Assembly (NCBI GenBank): GCA_016713885.1
Contig: JADJOF010000008.1
Coordinates: 6,837 to 70,836 of the forward strand
Reading direction: 5' to 3'
From: Bdellovibrionales bacterium
GTDB lineage: Bacteria; Bdellovibrionota; Bdellovibrionia; Bdellovibrionales; JAMPXM01
DNA length: 64,000 nucleotides
In this document: positions 35,524 through 45,227 of the stretch, piece after piece
Numbering within the stretch: position 1 is the first letter of the stretch
Layout: every line of letters begins with the position of its first letter
Notes under the pieces: generated by a model
The model's input: the letters and a program-made list of their open reading frames with translations, nothing else
Databases searched by the model: none
What the model was told of the DNA's origin: nothing
Made by a program: the position numbers and the translations under genes

Positions 35524-36365
35524 TAGGAGTAAACTCCGCGACCTGATTTCCGTCCCATCCAGCCGGCTTCAACATACTTCACAAGCAGCGGACACGGGCG
35601 ATACTTCGAATCGCCCAGGCCGTCGTGCAGGACATTCATGATCGCAAGACACGTGTCGAGGCCGATGAAGTCCGCAAGCGTCAGCGGTCCCATCGGTTGA
35701 TTGGTGCCAAGCTTCATTGCCTCATCAATGCCTTTTGGAGAAGCGATGCCCTCATAGAGAGCGTAGAAGGCCTCATTGATCATCGGCATCAAGATGCGAT
35801 TGACGATAAAGCCCGGCATGTCGCTGCCCTCGATAAAAACTTTACCCATTTTTTCAGCAACAGTTGCGACCGCTTTAAAAGTCTCATCGGCCGTCTGCAA
35901 GCCCCGAATGCCCTCAACCAACGTCATGAGCGGAACGGGATTCATGAAGTGCATACCGGCGACTTTTTCGGGCCGCTTTGTGGCGCCTGCGATTTTTGTA
36001 ATCGAAATTGAAGAGGTATTCGAACAGAGGAGCGCCTGCGAATTCACGACGCGATCGAGCTCGGCAAAAATCTTAAGCTTGAGATCGATGTTCTCGGTTG
36101 CCGCTTCAATGACAAGTTCACAGTCTTTGAGAGCGTCAAGCGAAGTCCCGGTTTGAATGCGGCCGAGGAGCGCCTTCTTTTCAACATCGGTCATCTTCTC
36201 TTTTTTTATCAGTCGATCACAGCTTGCAGCGATCGTTTGCATACCGCGCTCAAGCTGGGCACTCGAAACATCTGTCATGACGACCGAGAAGCCAACGCCA
36301 GCCGCGACCTGCGCGATGCCGTTTCCCATCTGCCCTGCACCAACAACACCGATTTTTGAAATCAT
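35520..36365 (-). CDS. hbd: 3-hydroxybutyryl-CoA dehydrogenase
   Basis: This 281-residue NAD-dependent enzyme interconverts 3-hydroxyacyl- and acetoacetyl-type CoA. The N-terminal Rossmann motif is GVVGAGQMGNGIAQ (residues 6-19). The catalytic histidine lies in GMHFMNPVPLMTLVE, with NTSSISIT just before it, and the C-terminal dimer domain includes GPLTLADFIGLD. Length is standard. It is separate from the multifunctional enzyme at 48559, which has its own dehydrogenase domain. Confidence 0.92.
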   Translation of the reverse strand: MISKIGVVGAGQMGNGIAQVAAGVGFSVVMTDVSSAQLERGMQTIAASCDRLIKKEKMTDVEKKALLGRIQTGTSLDALKDCELVIEAATENIDLKLKIFAELDRVVNSQALLCSNTSSISITKIAGATKRPEKVAGMHFMNPVPLMTLVEGIRGLQTADETFKAVATVAEKMGKVFIEGSDMPGFIVNRILMPMINEAFYALYEGIASPKGIDEAMKLGTNQPMGPLTLADFIGLDTCLAIMNVLHDGLGDSKYRPCPLLVKYVEAGWMGRKSGRGVYSY

Positions 36366-36403
36366 GACCCCTCCTCGAAATGAGAAAGGCCCATCCTGAC
36401 ATA

Positions 36404-37540
36404 TTAGTTTTCGGGAGAAAAGCGAAACGCCAGCTCAAACCGATGCTGATCAATGTTTCGACCTCGAGCATCTCTTTTGTCCCCAAAAATAGGAGGCGGA
36501 AAGCCCGCTTAAAGTCGCCGCGCAGCAGATAGAACTGCGCGCCAAAGGTCATCTCTTGCACCAAATCAGCAGATGCCTGAGTGTCAGGATCCATCGCATC
36601 GTAACGCAAGAGCAGAGCGGTGCGATTGAGCGGTTCGTACGTCAGATCAAAACGAGCCATTCGAGAACGACGCGTCAGAATGTCTTGTTGAGTTTCACCA
36701 GCAATGGACTCGAACTCAACGGCCAATTGGCGCCCAGCGGCCGTGCCGCGTTCGCCCTCACCGATCTCCCACTCCGAGCGAATATGAAAACCACCATAGC
36801 GGAGGCGGGCCGGTTTATCCGCATCAAGCTCTGTTGCCGTCGCCGTTGTTCCGGTTGGATGTGTCGACGAAACGGCCGTGCGGCCCTTGACCGCTTAAGC
36901 CCACACGAAGCTGGCCGCGGGTGCTTCGAATTTTATATTCAGTTCGGGCCGTTGCCCAAATCTCGCGATCGCGATCGTCGCCAGCCTCGCCGTTGTGAAC
37001 AAGCCACGATGATTCAAAACCGCCGGCATCGACCTGATAGAAAAAGCCAAGGTCTCGCGCTGCTAAAATTCCCTGACGCATCACCAGCGGACGCACCCAA
37101 TCGCGAGCGGACTCATCGCCCTCTTCTAAACCAAAAAGGACCGGTACAAGTCCAACACGAAAACGTCCCCAATCACTCTCCAAACCCGCATAAGCATCAA
37201 CAAGCGCCGGATCACTGCCACGCTCGTCGCCCGACAACGGCGCATAGCGCGTTGGTCGCGCGACAAGACTGCGGGTGCCAATTGAAACCTGTGCTTCAAA
37301 ACGACTCGAAAGATCAAGCGCTCCTTCCCAGCGTCCACCAAAACGGGCACCGGCGAGCTGAAACTCACCGTTGCGCGGCTCCGAATATCGAAGACTCGTC
37401 TCCACCCACGGCGCAAGCCAACGTGGCTCTCCAAGCACTTCTGCTTGTGCCGAAAATGAGATTGCGAGAGCCAAAACCGCCCCGATCGCATGCAAGCTCG
37501 ACGATCGTCGCGGAGGACGCGCTTGTGAAAACGCTCGCAC
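36404..37540 (-). pseudogene. Outer-membrane beta-barrel protein, two frameshifts
   Basis: A signal peptide (AIGAVLALAISFSAQA) leads into porin-like strands with charged and aromatic alternation (RLRYGGFHIRSEWEIG, RFDLTYEPLNRTALLLRYD). The reading frame slips near 36858 and again near 36480 (TTTTTGGGGAC). With both corrected it continues to a barrel-type end, HRFELAFRFSPEN, at stop 36404. Intact length would be about 375 residues. Homopolymer context suggests sequencing indels. The start is uncertain between GTG 37540 and codons nearer the signal core. A long open frame on the opposite strand is a shadow. Confidence 0.55.
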
Positions 37541-37633
37541 CCGGAGCAAAAGAGGCAATCGCTGTACTTTGTGACGAAGCTTTAAAATCAGGACCATCTA
37601 AAATGACATTAACGAGTGAGAATAGAAGCGTAA

Positions 37634-39040
37634 ATGGCGAATTTATCTCTTGAAACAAAACTAGCCGCACGCTTCCCCTCAATGCCGTTGATCACGGCGC
37701 TCGTTGCAGCGCTTGGCGTGACTCTCGGAAGCTCCAGTGCAGAGGCCGGCATTCCCGTCTATTTAAAACCCGAAAGTCGCTTCGCCTCTGGGCAATATGC
37801 TCGCCCATGGCTTGAGGCCCGCACCAAAGATATTCAGTTGCAGCGGTGGTTTCGAGTTTGGACAAAGACCGCTGATCGACGGACCGTTTACGGCTGGATT
37901 GCCGAAGATCATGTTTTAACGCAGCTGCGCCTCAGCTCAATTGCAAGACTCACTCGAAACGAGCCCGATCGCTCCGAACCTTCGCTCGATAGTCTTCGCG
38001 GAGGTCGCATCCCAAAAGGCGCACAAGTCATTATTCTTGAACGAAGTGGCTTTTGGTCACGAGTACGCATTCTTGGAGAAAACGCACCCAATAAAGAGCT
38101 GAGCCGAGACTCCTGGATTCTCAATGAAGCCCTCGTTCGCGACCCCAACAATCAGGTCGAAAAAGCGTATGTGATCCAATCGACGCCGATCCGTCTACAG
38201 CCTAACCTCAAAGTGAAACCGATTGAAAGTTTCGATCCCCACCGCGAAGTGAATGTGGTGAGTGCCGATGGAGCTTGGCTCGAGGTTCAAATTGACGCTC
38301 GGCAAATGAGCCTCGGCCTCGATATCCAAACCGGTTGGATCGAAAGAAAAAATGTCTGGCTCAGTTCCGACTTGATCTCGACCGGCGGCGAAAATGTTCG
38401 GCCACTCTTTGCAGGCCTGGAGCTTCGAAGCGCCCCGCTCCCAGATGCCAACGTCGTCACACTGCTCTCTGGCACCGAAGCCCTTCACCTCCTTGGGAGT
38501 CAGTACCTCAAATGGGGGCAGGTTCGCGTTCCCAACCACGGCGCACTCTGGTGGCCCATCACCGACGGTCACGAGGCTGATGCTGCCGCACCACCCATGA
38601 CTCTTTCGACGCAGGAACTCGTCTCGCGCAGCCTCTTTGATCTTGCGGCAAGTCACTCTATTCCCGGATTTAAAATCGCCAGCGCAAAAGGTGTTTTTCA
38701 GACCACCGACGGCAAAACGTGGAAGAAAATTTCAAGCTTTGAAGAAAAGAACTTCCCCGTCGCAATCACTGGATCATCGCCAGAAAAACTCGCGCTCTTT
38801 GTCGGCCCATTTCTCTCAACCGACCAGGGCAGAACCTTCAGTGAGTGGATTCGCTGGGATCGCCTGGTTCAATCCATTAAAACAAAAACCGGGCTCCCAC
38901 CCAATCGTATGCGACTCTCGGCTCTTGAAATGATCGACGATTCGGGTCAGAAAATCAGACTGACTCTTGATCTCGGGCGCGCCAAACCGGTTGTCGTCTC
39001 AACCAAAGATCGCGGCGCAAACTTTACGGTCGAACTCTAA
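37634..39040 (+). CDS. Secreted protein with SH3-like repeats (468 aa)
   Basis: The N-terminus has a signal-like segment (MPLITALVAALGVTLGSSSAEA). Several SH3b-like modules follow, about residues 45-105, 120-180, 185-245 and 255-320, with recurring VxxxxLxLRxxP...V..L..G....V and a W before the final strand. The last ~140 residues contain a WD/BNR-like turn (GVFQTTDGKTWKKISSF, LSTDQGRTFSEW) typical of sialidase-type Asp-box repeats. SH3b domains often bind cell-wall peptides, so an envelope role is plausible. The gene overlaps the convergent plsC by 17 bases. Confidence 0.6.
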   Translation: MANLSLETKLAARFPSMPLITALVAALGVTLGSSSAEAGIPVYLKPESRFASGQYARPWLEARTKDIQLQRWFRVWTKTADRRTVYGWIAEDHVLTQLRLSSIARLTRNEPDRSEPSLDSLRGGRIPKGAQVIILERSGFWSRVRILGENAPNKELSRDSWILNEALVRDPNNQVEKAYVIQSTPIRLQPNLKVKPIESFDPHREVNVVSADGAWLEVQIDARQMSLGLDIQTGWIERKNVWLSSDLISTGGENVRPLFAGLELRSAPLPDANVVTLLSGTEALHLLGSQYLKWGQVRVPNHGALWWPITDGHEADAAAPPMTLSTQELVSRSLFDLAASHSIPGFKIASAKGVFQTTDGKTWKKISSFEEKNFPVAITGSSPEKLALFVGPFLSTDQGRTFSEWIRWDRLVQSIKTKTGLPPNRMRLSALEMIDDSGQKIRLTLDLGRAKPVVVSTKDRGANFTVEL

Positions 39041-39799
39041 TCGCTTCATAGCAGCCGACAATCGCAGCTCGCGTTCGATCGGTCAGATCCGTCACAACCT
39101 CTGTTGGCAGTTCATCACCAATAGCGGCAGGCTTTTGTAGAGCGCGAAGCGGTGGCAGAAATCGAATCTGAATCGTTGAGACCAACGCGTGAACGTTGGC
39201 AAAGGCATGCCCTTTTCCAAGGACGCGATCGGCACCCTCGATCACCACGGGCACAACCGGCACGTCGCTACTCGACGCAAAAATAAAAGGGCCACGCTTA
39301 AAGATTCCGATCTCGGGCTTCTCTTGACGCGTGCCCTCGGGCGCCAAGGCAAAAAGATTCCACGATTCAAGCGCCCCGAAGCCTCGCGGTAAATTTTAAG
39401 TACCTCACGGCGATTGTTACGCGCAATTGGCAGGCATCCTGCCGCACGAACCGCCGGACCAAAAAACGGCAAAGAGAAAAGTTCGATCTTCGCTCCATAG
39501 CGAATTGTCCGCAAAACAGCACCGGTCAGCGCCGGGATATCAAAATTGCTCTGGTGATTGAATGCGAGGATCGCCCCGCCGTCAGTCGGCAAGTTCTCTG
39601 CTCCTTGCACATCCAGTCTCACTCCAAAAAAAATCAAAACCAGCCGCGACCAGCCCCACATGCAAAGTGTCGTGAGTCTTTCTTTACCAAGAGTACCGAA
39701 CAGCATCGTCGGTCCACTCAAAACGATCGTCAACACCGCGACAAACACCATGCCCAGCACAGCGCGTGTATAGGTCAGCGGTGCAATCAAAAGTCGCAT
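39024..39799 (-). pseudogene. plsC: 1-acyl-sn-glycerol-3-phosphate acyltransferase, one frameshift
   Basis: The enzyme makes phosphatidic acid. The NHQSNFD (HX4D) motif near residue 82 and, after a frame slip near 39377 (TTCGGGGCGC), the PEGTR motif (LAPEGTRQEKP) and the RGPFIFA block are all present. Both halves are needed for activity. ATG 39799 overlaps the stop of the upstream gene (TGATG). Corrected length is about 258 residues, normal for PlsC, with a membrane segment at the N-terminus. The GGGG context suggests a sequencing indel rather than loss of this important gene. Confidence 0.75.
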
Positions 39800-40938
39800 C
39801 ACAAAACCTCGTGTGCCGAGCCAAAAACGCGCTCGCGCGCCCGCTTGCGCTGCCGATCTTTGTATTGATCGTGAGCTGTCGGTCCTGTCTGTGTCGACCG
39901 CCATGTTTCAACGTCCATAATTTGAATTTCAAAAGGATAAAAGAAGCGAAACGAACGCTTCATCTCCCCTTCGCCAACAGGAACCGTGATCAATTTTCGA
40001 TTGATGAATTTGATGAAACGATGATCGGGTCCAGAGAACTGGTTGAGTTTCCCTAGGTACTCCGCTCGCGTCGAAGACTCTTCAAAACTCTTCTTGAGCC
40101 ACTCATTGATCATTTCATCCGACATCGAGCCCGCGCCCGCCTGCGAGTGTTCAAGCTCGTCCATCGCCTCAAAAAACAAATTAAGGGGATAGAGCGTGTT
40201 GGCGCTCTGGTCGGGAATAATGTGTGGATAGCTGACGATGTGCGAGTCGATTAAGAATCGCACCACGCGAAACGAATCAAAAACGCTGTGTGTGACAAAG
40301 CGAACACCGAGCTTATCGAGAAGTGTCAGCGCCACCCGCTCCGGTCGCGCCAAGAGTTTAATCACCGATGAGACGGTCGTCTTAAATGGCTTCACTTCAA
40401 ACCGCTCAAGAGGAATGCGAACCTCGTCACCGACCCACGTCGTTTGCCCGGCGCGAACAATGACGGACTCGAGCGGCTTTAAAATCTGCCCCTGAATCTC
40501 GTCTCGAAAGGCAGAAAATAGATCGTTTCGCAAATGCACATAGACGTGCATCACTCGCAGGATCGAACACGCCCATCTCTGCAAATGCGCCGTTCCCGGC
40601 TCTCGCGATGAGGCGTAGACAAGAAGGTCGGAAATATCCTCAAGCTTCGTCGGTTCTGAAAGTTCAAGCGGAATATCTTCGCCACTCTCAAGCAGCTGTT
40701 CGCGAATCATTGCCAGAGCACGATTGTAAGTCGCCCAAAGCTCCTCAAGGTCGGCCTTGTTCGTCGGCTCATAACCATAAGCGCGGATAAACTCGTAGGC
40801 CTCGGCGCGGCTATGAACTTCGAGGCGAGGAATATCGAGTACCGATCGGCCGCCAACTGCGCAATCCAATGACTGACGCGAAAACGCAAATGGCGAATGA
40901 GAGGCGGGCGACGACTGAGGAACCTTTGGATCTGGCAT
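39799..40938 (-). CDS. Conserved protein of unknown function, possibly TIGR04552-like
   Basis: This 379-residue soluble protein starts best at ATG 40938 (MPDPKVPQSSPAS, preceded by GGTGA). An upstream extension to 41070 overlaps the patatin gene. It is rich in helices, with a conserved-looking stretch HVYVHLRNDLFSAFRDEIQ and a C-terminal RRSFRFFYPFEIQIMD-like strand. The layout recalls the TIGR04552/TIGR04562 proteins of Bdellovibrio and myxobacteria, but I cannot verify that. It is coupled to plsC, hinting at an envelope-lipid connection. Confidence 0.5.
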   Translation of the reverse strand: MPDPKVPQSSPASHSPFAFSRQSLDCAVGGRSVLDIPRLEVHSRAEAYEFIRAYGYEPTNKADLEELWATYNRALAMIREQLLESGEDIPLELSEPTKLEDISDLLVYASSREPGTAHLQRWACSILRVMHVYVHLRNDLFSAFRDEIQGQILKPLESVIVRAGQTTWVGDEVRIPLERFEVKPFKTTVSSVIKLLARPERVALTLLDKLGVRFVTHSVFDSFRVVRFLIDSHIVSYPHIIPDQSANTLYPLNLFFEAMDELEHSQAGAGSMSDEMINEWLKKSFEESSTRAEYLGKLNQFSGPDHRFIKFINRKLITVPVGEGEMKRSFRFFYPFEIQIMDVETWRSTQTGPTAHDQYKDRQRKRARERVFGSAHEVL

Positions 40939-41027
40939 TTCACCGTGATCATCAAAGTGTGACCCGATACAGGCAAGCCAAGACTTCGCCCTGCTGCATT
41001 GCACAGCATAATGAGCGCTGAAACACG

Positions 41028-43091
41028 CTAAAAGTAAAACTGCAGGCCAAACCCTGGAAGCAGTTGCCACGGAACTTGTTTGTCGTTTTGAAACGGCATA
41101 GCCTCAAACATGAGCTGTAAGCGAAGACGCTCAAAGAGGGTGAGCGAAAATCCCGTCCTCAAAACCGTGCCCCGACGGCGAAGTGGCGCCAAGCGCTCAG
41201 TCTGACAAATTCCATCGCCCGACGTTTCAGCAAATTTGTAGCCACCACCGAGCTGAAAACGCGTTTGAATGTAACTCGAAGCGAGGTCGCGAGGCTCCCA
41301 CTCAACGCCCGCAAATGGCGTCAGCACCGCGCGGCCACCATCAGGCCCAAGCCAGGCCGAGAGGTTCTCTATACCAAGACCAAAATTCCACCGCGTGCGG
41401 ACAGTGCCTTGATCGTCCAGCAAGGTCGACGTTTCCGCTGTCGCCTGCGGACCGAGCGTCATCGAAAAATCGCGCTCGACAGGAAGTGCTTCGATGACGT
41501 TGAGTGCGAGTGGACCGGCCGTCCGAAAAATAAACGCATCGGTCGTCGACTGCGACTCCGCAAGATGAGAGACGGCTTTGATCGCCTCAGTCTTGATCCG
41601 CGCTGGAGCTCGCCACGCCTCTTCCCCACTCAAGCCAAGATCTCGATACTCATAGCGTTCTTTCGCAAGCCACCCCGCCAAAACCGAAAAATCCGTTCGT
41701 TTTTCGCGAAGCCGTGACGCCGCCAATCGCGCAAGGAGAACAAAACTCTTATCCGTCATGCCTGCACACGTGCTCTTTCCGTGATCTTGCGCCGGCGAAC
41801 GTAAAACCTGATCAAGACAGGCAAGCCTTTTCGCATCGTCAGAAGCCAAGTCAAATTCGGGAAGGCGCATCTCTTGACCGACAGCCACTGCGCCCCGTCG
41901 CAAATTTTCTTTAAGCGACGTCGTAAAGTATTCACGCGCCTCCCAAAGACCGAGGTAGAAATCAAAAGAACGAAAATCGCGTTCGAAAAAACCGAAAAAT
42001 CCGAGCAGCGAGTCCCCCATCCGCGGCACGCTGTTCTTGGGTGCTGCGATCTGTGCCTCCAGCATCGGCGCTTGCTCGAGAAGTGCGGCTGAATCCTGAT
42101 TTCGTGAGGGACCAAAGAGACCGTCAAAGACGCTCGGCAAAACTGAAAAGGCCCGTGAATCGGCCGCTCCGCGCTTTGATTCATCTCGCACATAGGTCAC
42201 AGCGCTCAGGTCAGAATAAAAATACAAGAGACGGTTGCCAACGCGACTCTCTCCTCCCGAACCTGGAATCTCACGCCACATCAATCGACCACATGAATCA
42301 TCTATAAGCCCCATCCGAGAAATCTTTTCTGCAAATGCGAGTGGCTTGTTGTCGAAGATCCCTCCGTCAGCAAAAGCGGCTTTCTCCAAATCGTCCTTTG
42401 GACACTGAAACGGTAAATCAAGATGCGACCACCGCTCGGAATTGCCAGCGACACAGGTTTGAAGATCCGCCGGTTGAAATGCGACAGGAAAAGCAGAGCT
42501 CGCAAACAGCACCTGTTTGAGCGTTTGAAAGTTCTGCGCGTCGTTTCCCGGCTCAAGATCGACAAGCATTGGCTTAGGAAACAGCGCCGGATTCACATAG
42601 TTGGTAAGCCTGGGCGGCCGCCCCGGCCCCTGACCCCGCACTCGAAGCGTCACTTTTTCTCCCCGACGCGAAAACCCAATGTTCGACATGTCTCTGAGCG
42701 GCTCAACGCGTGTCACCGAAAAACCAAGAACCACATCGCACGAATGCGAAAGTCCCACGTTCCATTTCGCCTCAAGCTCGCTCGTGATCCCGTCAAACGC
42801 CTTCCGCGAAAGAAGCGCGCCACTCTCACCATTCAATGGCAAAAGCTCTTTGGCTTTGAACCCAACCCACATTTTGTAAAAGGCGCTTTGCGAAGGACGT
42901 CGATCTTCACCGCCGCATACAGAGAGCAGCGCAAGTAACGCATTGAGCGCTCCTGCCGATGAGCCAGTCATCAATCGCGTTTGAAGAAGCATCGGATTTT
43001 CGCGAAGCACGAGACTCGAATAGTAGAGTGAGCCCGCTTGATACGCGCCAAGAGAAACACCACCGCTCAACGTGAGCGCCACCGGAATCAC
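41028..43091 (-). CDS. Patatin-like phospholipase with predicted C-terminal barrel
   Basis: This 687-residue protein begins with a patatin domain. It shows the Gly-rich oxyanion loop LSGGVSLGAYQAG at its start, the nucleophile elbow TGSSAGAL near residue 45, and the catalytic aspartate in FADGGIFDNKPL near residue 252. Beta strands typical of an outer-membrane barrel make up the last ~160 residues, ending GFGLQFYF. The plan resembles type Vd secreted patatins such as PlpD, although the barrel segment looks short. GTG 43091 starts immediately at the catalytic loop, so the true N-terminus with a signal peptide may be lost to another frame or start upstream. A phospholipase A role is inferred. 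Confidence 0.75.
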   Translation of the reverse strand: MIPVALTLSGGVSLGAYQAGSLYYSSLVLRENPMLLQTRLMTGSSAGALNALLALLSVCGGEDRRPSQSAFYKMWVGFKAKELLPLNGESGALLSRKAFDGITSELEAKWNVGLSHSCDVVLGFSVTRVEPLRDMSNIGFSRRGEKVTLRVRGQGPGRPPRLTNYVNPALFPKPMLVDLEPGNDAQNFQTLKQVLFASSAFPVAFQPADLQTCVAGNSERWSHLDLPFQCPKDDLEKAAFADGGIFDNKPLAFAEKISRMGLIDDSCGRLMWREIPGSGGESRVGNRLLYFYSDLSAVTYVRDESKRGAADSRAFSVLPSVFDGLFGPSRNQDSAALLEQAPMLEAQIAAPKNSVPRMGDSLLGFFGFFERDFRSFDFYLGLWEAREYFTTSLKENLRRGAVAVGQEMRLPEFDLASDDAKRLACLDQVLRSPAQDHGKSTCAGMTDKSFVLLARLAASRLREKRTDFSVLAGWLAKERYEYRDLGLSGEEAWRAPARIKTEAIKAVSHLAESQSTTDAFIFRTAGPLALNVIEALPVERDFSMTLGPQATAETSTLLDDQGTVRTRWNFGLGIENLSAWLGPDGGRAVLTPFAGVEWEPRDLASSYIQTRFQLGGGYKFAETSGDGICQTERLAPLRRRGTVLRTGFSLTLFERLRLQLMFEAMPFQNDKQVPWQLLPGFGLQFYF

Positions 43092-43180
43092 CGACCGCGA
43101 GTTCTCGCACAGCGGCTCCTGCCCGATTGCCTCTTTGGATGCACTGTGCCATAACGCCTCTCACAAGGGAGATGACACAT

Positions 43181-43807
43181 ATGAAACACCTTCTCACGCT
43201 TCGGAGCCTGCTTGCCGCCCTCATCACCATTGTGACCTCTGGCGCTTTCTCATCGCCAGCCTCTGCCGATGACCAGGTCAGCTCTCTGCTTTTCACCTGT
43301 AACCTCAGCTTCAAAGCCACCGGCAAGTCGATCTACGTCGGCGTCGGCTACACCGATGTTGAGGGCTCAGGAACAATCTCATGCTACGATCTTTTGACCG
43401 GAGCCACTCAACACCTCCCCGTCAAAGTGAAGGCCAGAGGCCCAGGCGCTGGCCTTGGCGTCACAGGACTTGTACTTTCGGGCGCCGCAACCGGCGTCGG
43501 CGTGACAAAAGGACCTGAGAACCTCTTGGGACGCTACGGTATGATCCGCGGCAATGCCGCCGTTGGCGTTGGCGCCGCTGGTGGTGTTGCACTTCGCCTC
43601 AGCAATGGCTCGGTGACAGTTGATGTGAGCCTTGAAGCCCAAAGCGGTCTCGGTGCTGGCGTTGATTTGCTCTGGATCGATATTGAGAGCGACGGCGCGA
43701 TCCGCACCGAGGCGGCAAAAATCGCAACCCCGCCGGTGATCGCCGCTCCGGCCGCGCAACAACAACCGATCCGCGTGAGCGCTCCCAAGACCATCTATCT
43801 CCCCTAA
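43181..43807 (+). CDS. Secreted glycine-rich protein (DUF992-like), possible in-frame stop
   Basis: AAGGGAG precedes ATG 43181. A signal peptide (ITIVTSGAFSSPASA) is followed by a ~140-residue domain with cysteines near its start (FTCNL, SCYDLL) and many Gly/Val repeats. It resembles DUF992-type proteins of unknown role. A Pro/Gln-rich tail ends ...KTIYLP at TAA 43805. The same frame stays open after that stop for 24 more codons (GQPLQIIDSQGRLLQTIYLK), repeating the TIYL motif, up to 43882. The annotated end may thus be a premature stop. Confidence 0.6.
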   Translation: MKHLLTLRSLLAALITIVTSGAFSSPASADDQVSSLLFTCNLSFKATGKSIYVGVGYTDVEGSGTISCYDLLTGATQHLPVKVKARGPGAGLGVTGLVLSGAATGVGVTKGPENLLGRYGMIRGNAAVGVGAAGGVALRLSNGSVTVDVSLEAQSGLGAGVDLLWIDIESDGAIRTEAAKIATPPVIAAPAAQQQPIRVSAPKTIYLP

Positions 43808-43886
43808 GGCCAGCCGCTTCAGATCATCGACAGTCAGGGCCGTTTGCTGCAAACGATCTATCTCAAACCCGCTCGTCCCTAAAAGA

Positions 43887-43917
43887 AAAACACCTTTCGA
43901 CAACCGAAAGGTGTTTT
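43887..43917. terminator. Bidirectional terminator
   Basis: AAAACACCTTTCG and CGAAAGGTGTTTT form a perfect 13-bp stem around ACAAC, with A and T runs flanking it on both strands. It lies between the convergent secreted-protein gene and the lipoprotein gene, and fits intrinsic termination in both directions. Confidence 0.9.
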
Positions 43918-43951
43918 CATACTGATGGTCGACGACCTGACATTCACGCCC

Positions 43952-44620
43952 TCACTGGCAGCGAAAGAACTCACATGTTGGAACAGCGAAGTCGCCAAGA
44001 ACTCCGGCCGCTCCAGGGCTTGAGCCATCGTAGCGAATGCGGTTGTCATAGCTGATTGTTCCGCGGAAGTACTTCGAATCGAAACTACCACTTAAAGTCA
44101 CAGAGCCCGTTGGACCGGTGAACGTCAGATTTCTGATCGTGTTGCCTGAAATCGTACCCGATGCTTGGTTATAGTCAAAACTGAAGGCTTCAACCTTTTT
44201 TCCGTCCTGAGCGATGCGGCCTGTGTACTCATCAACAACTGCGATCACCAATGCCGAATCCGAACGAATGTTCATCTGCGTGCTCGAATTGACATTGAGA
44301 ACTCCAGACTGAAGCTCCACTTTGCCCGCGAGAAATACACCCGTTCCATTGGCTTCGGCCGATACAAATCCGACGTAGTCAGCAGAAGCCTTCGAGTCGA
44401 CAAGACCAACCACAGCCTCTTGAAAGAGATCTTGATTGCCCGGTGAAAACACCCAGCCGTTGAGCGTTCGACCATTTGCAAGCGTCGCTGCTCCAGCAGG
44501 AGATACACCTCGACCTGACGTGGTGATCGGCGTCGCACCTTCCTGTTTTGTACATCCACCGAGAACGGCGAGAGCAAAGGCAGCGACTGTGATTTGGCGA
44601 ACAAGCTTGGTGAGTTCCAT
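43952..44620 (-). CDS. Lipoprotein of unknown function (222 aa)
   Basis: GGAGG lies just before ATG 44620. The signal ends in a lipobox (ALAVLGGC), and the mature protein is beta-rich with many Gly, Ser and Thr, ending CEFFRCQ, which could form a disulfide. A family is not recognised. It is anchored in a membrane facing the periplasm or surface, and is monocistronic between the terminator at 43887 and the DUF779 gene. Confidence 0.7.
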   Translation of the reverse strand: MELTKLVRQITVAAFALAVLGGCTKQEGATPITTSGRGVSPAGAATLANGRTLNGWVFSPGNQDLFQEAVVGLVDSKASADYVGFVSAEANGTGVFLAGKVELQSGVLNVNSSTQMNIRSDSALVIAVVDEYTGRIAQDGKKVEAFSFDYNQASGTISGNTIRNLTFTGPTGSVTLSGSFDSKYFRGTISYDNRIRYDGSSPGAAGVLGDFAVPTCEFFRCQ

Positions 44621-44791
44621 GGGAACCTCCTCTTCAATTAAGAGGTAGGGCAAGCTTCGGGCCAGCTCTTCTCAAAGAAAAAGGCCACGCAGGAACTCAC
44701 TCAATCGCACAAGACCACGGCTGCCGCTCCTAGCCTACAGCTGTCAAAAGCTTATTCAGCACAGTCTCAAAATGAGACGACAGTCAGCCCG

Positions 44792-45166
44792 TTAAACTCG
44801 ACCCTGACTTTTCAGGCTTGCGACCTCATCGTCGGTGAAAACACGAGAACGCGTGAGAAAGCGAAGGCCTTCGGATCCCTCTAGGGAAAACATCCCGCCA
44901 CGACCCGAAACAACGTCGATGATCAATTGCGTGTGCTTCCAATACTCGAATTGGGGTTTGCTGATATAGAAGGGCATGTCGCCGATGTACCCCAGCAGCT
45001 GATCCTGGTCGCCAACCATTAGCTCTCCCTGCGTATAACACATCGGCGCACTGCCATCGCAACAACCGCCCGATTGATGAAACATCACCGGACCGTGCTT
45101 TTCGACGAGCCTCTTGATCAACGCAATCGCTTGGTCTGTGGCCGTCACCTGCTGAAGCTTTTCCAT
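44792..45166 (-). CDS. DUF779 protein, aldehyde dehydrogenase companion
   Basis: A 124-residue protein carries the DUF779 signature (MFHQSGGCCDGSAPMCY) with three cysteines that may bind a metal. DUF779 genes commonly lie next to NAD-dependent aldehyde dehydrogenases, as here, 61 bases after the preceding gene. The biochemical role is unknown; a metal-dependent accessory function is only suggested. ATG 45166 (MEKLQQVTAT) is chosen over 45217, which starts in less conserved sequence. Confidence 0.85.
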   Translation of the reverse strand: MEKLQQVTATDQAIALIKRLVEKHGPVMFHQSGGCCDGSAPMCYTQGELMVGDQDQLLGYIGDMPFYISKPQFEYWKHTQLIIDVVSGRGGMFSLEGSEGLRFLTRSRVFTDDEVASLKSQGRV

Positions 45167-45227
45167 TTTTATATTCGGGGCCAAACTGTTCAGTCTTAGC
45201 CCCGATCCTAACGACAATATGGACGTT

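Noticed and set aside
36556..37653. 365-codon open frame on the plus strand
   Set aside because: It lies opposite a recognisable signal-peptide/barrel gene, is rich in Arg, His and Pro as shadow frames are, and has no ribosome site.
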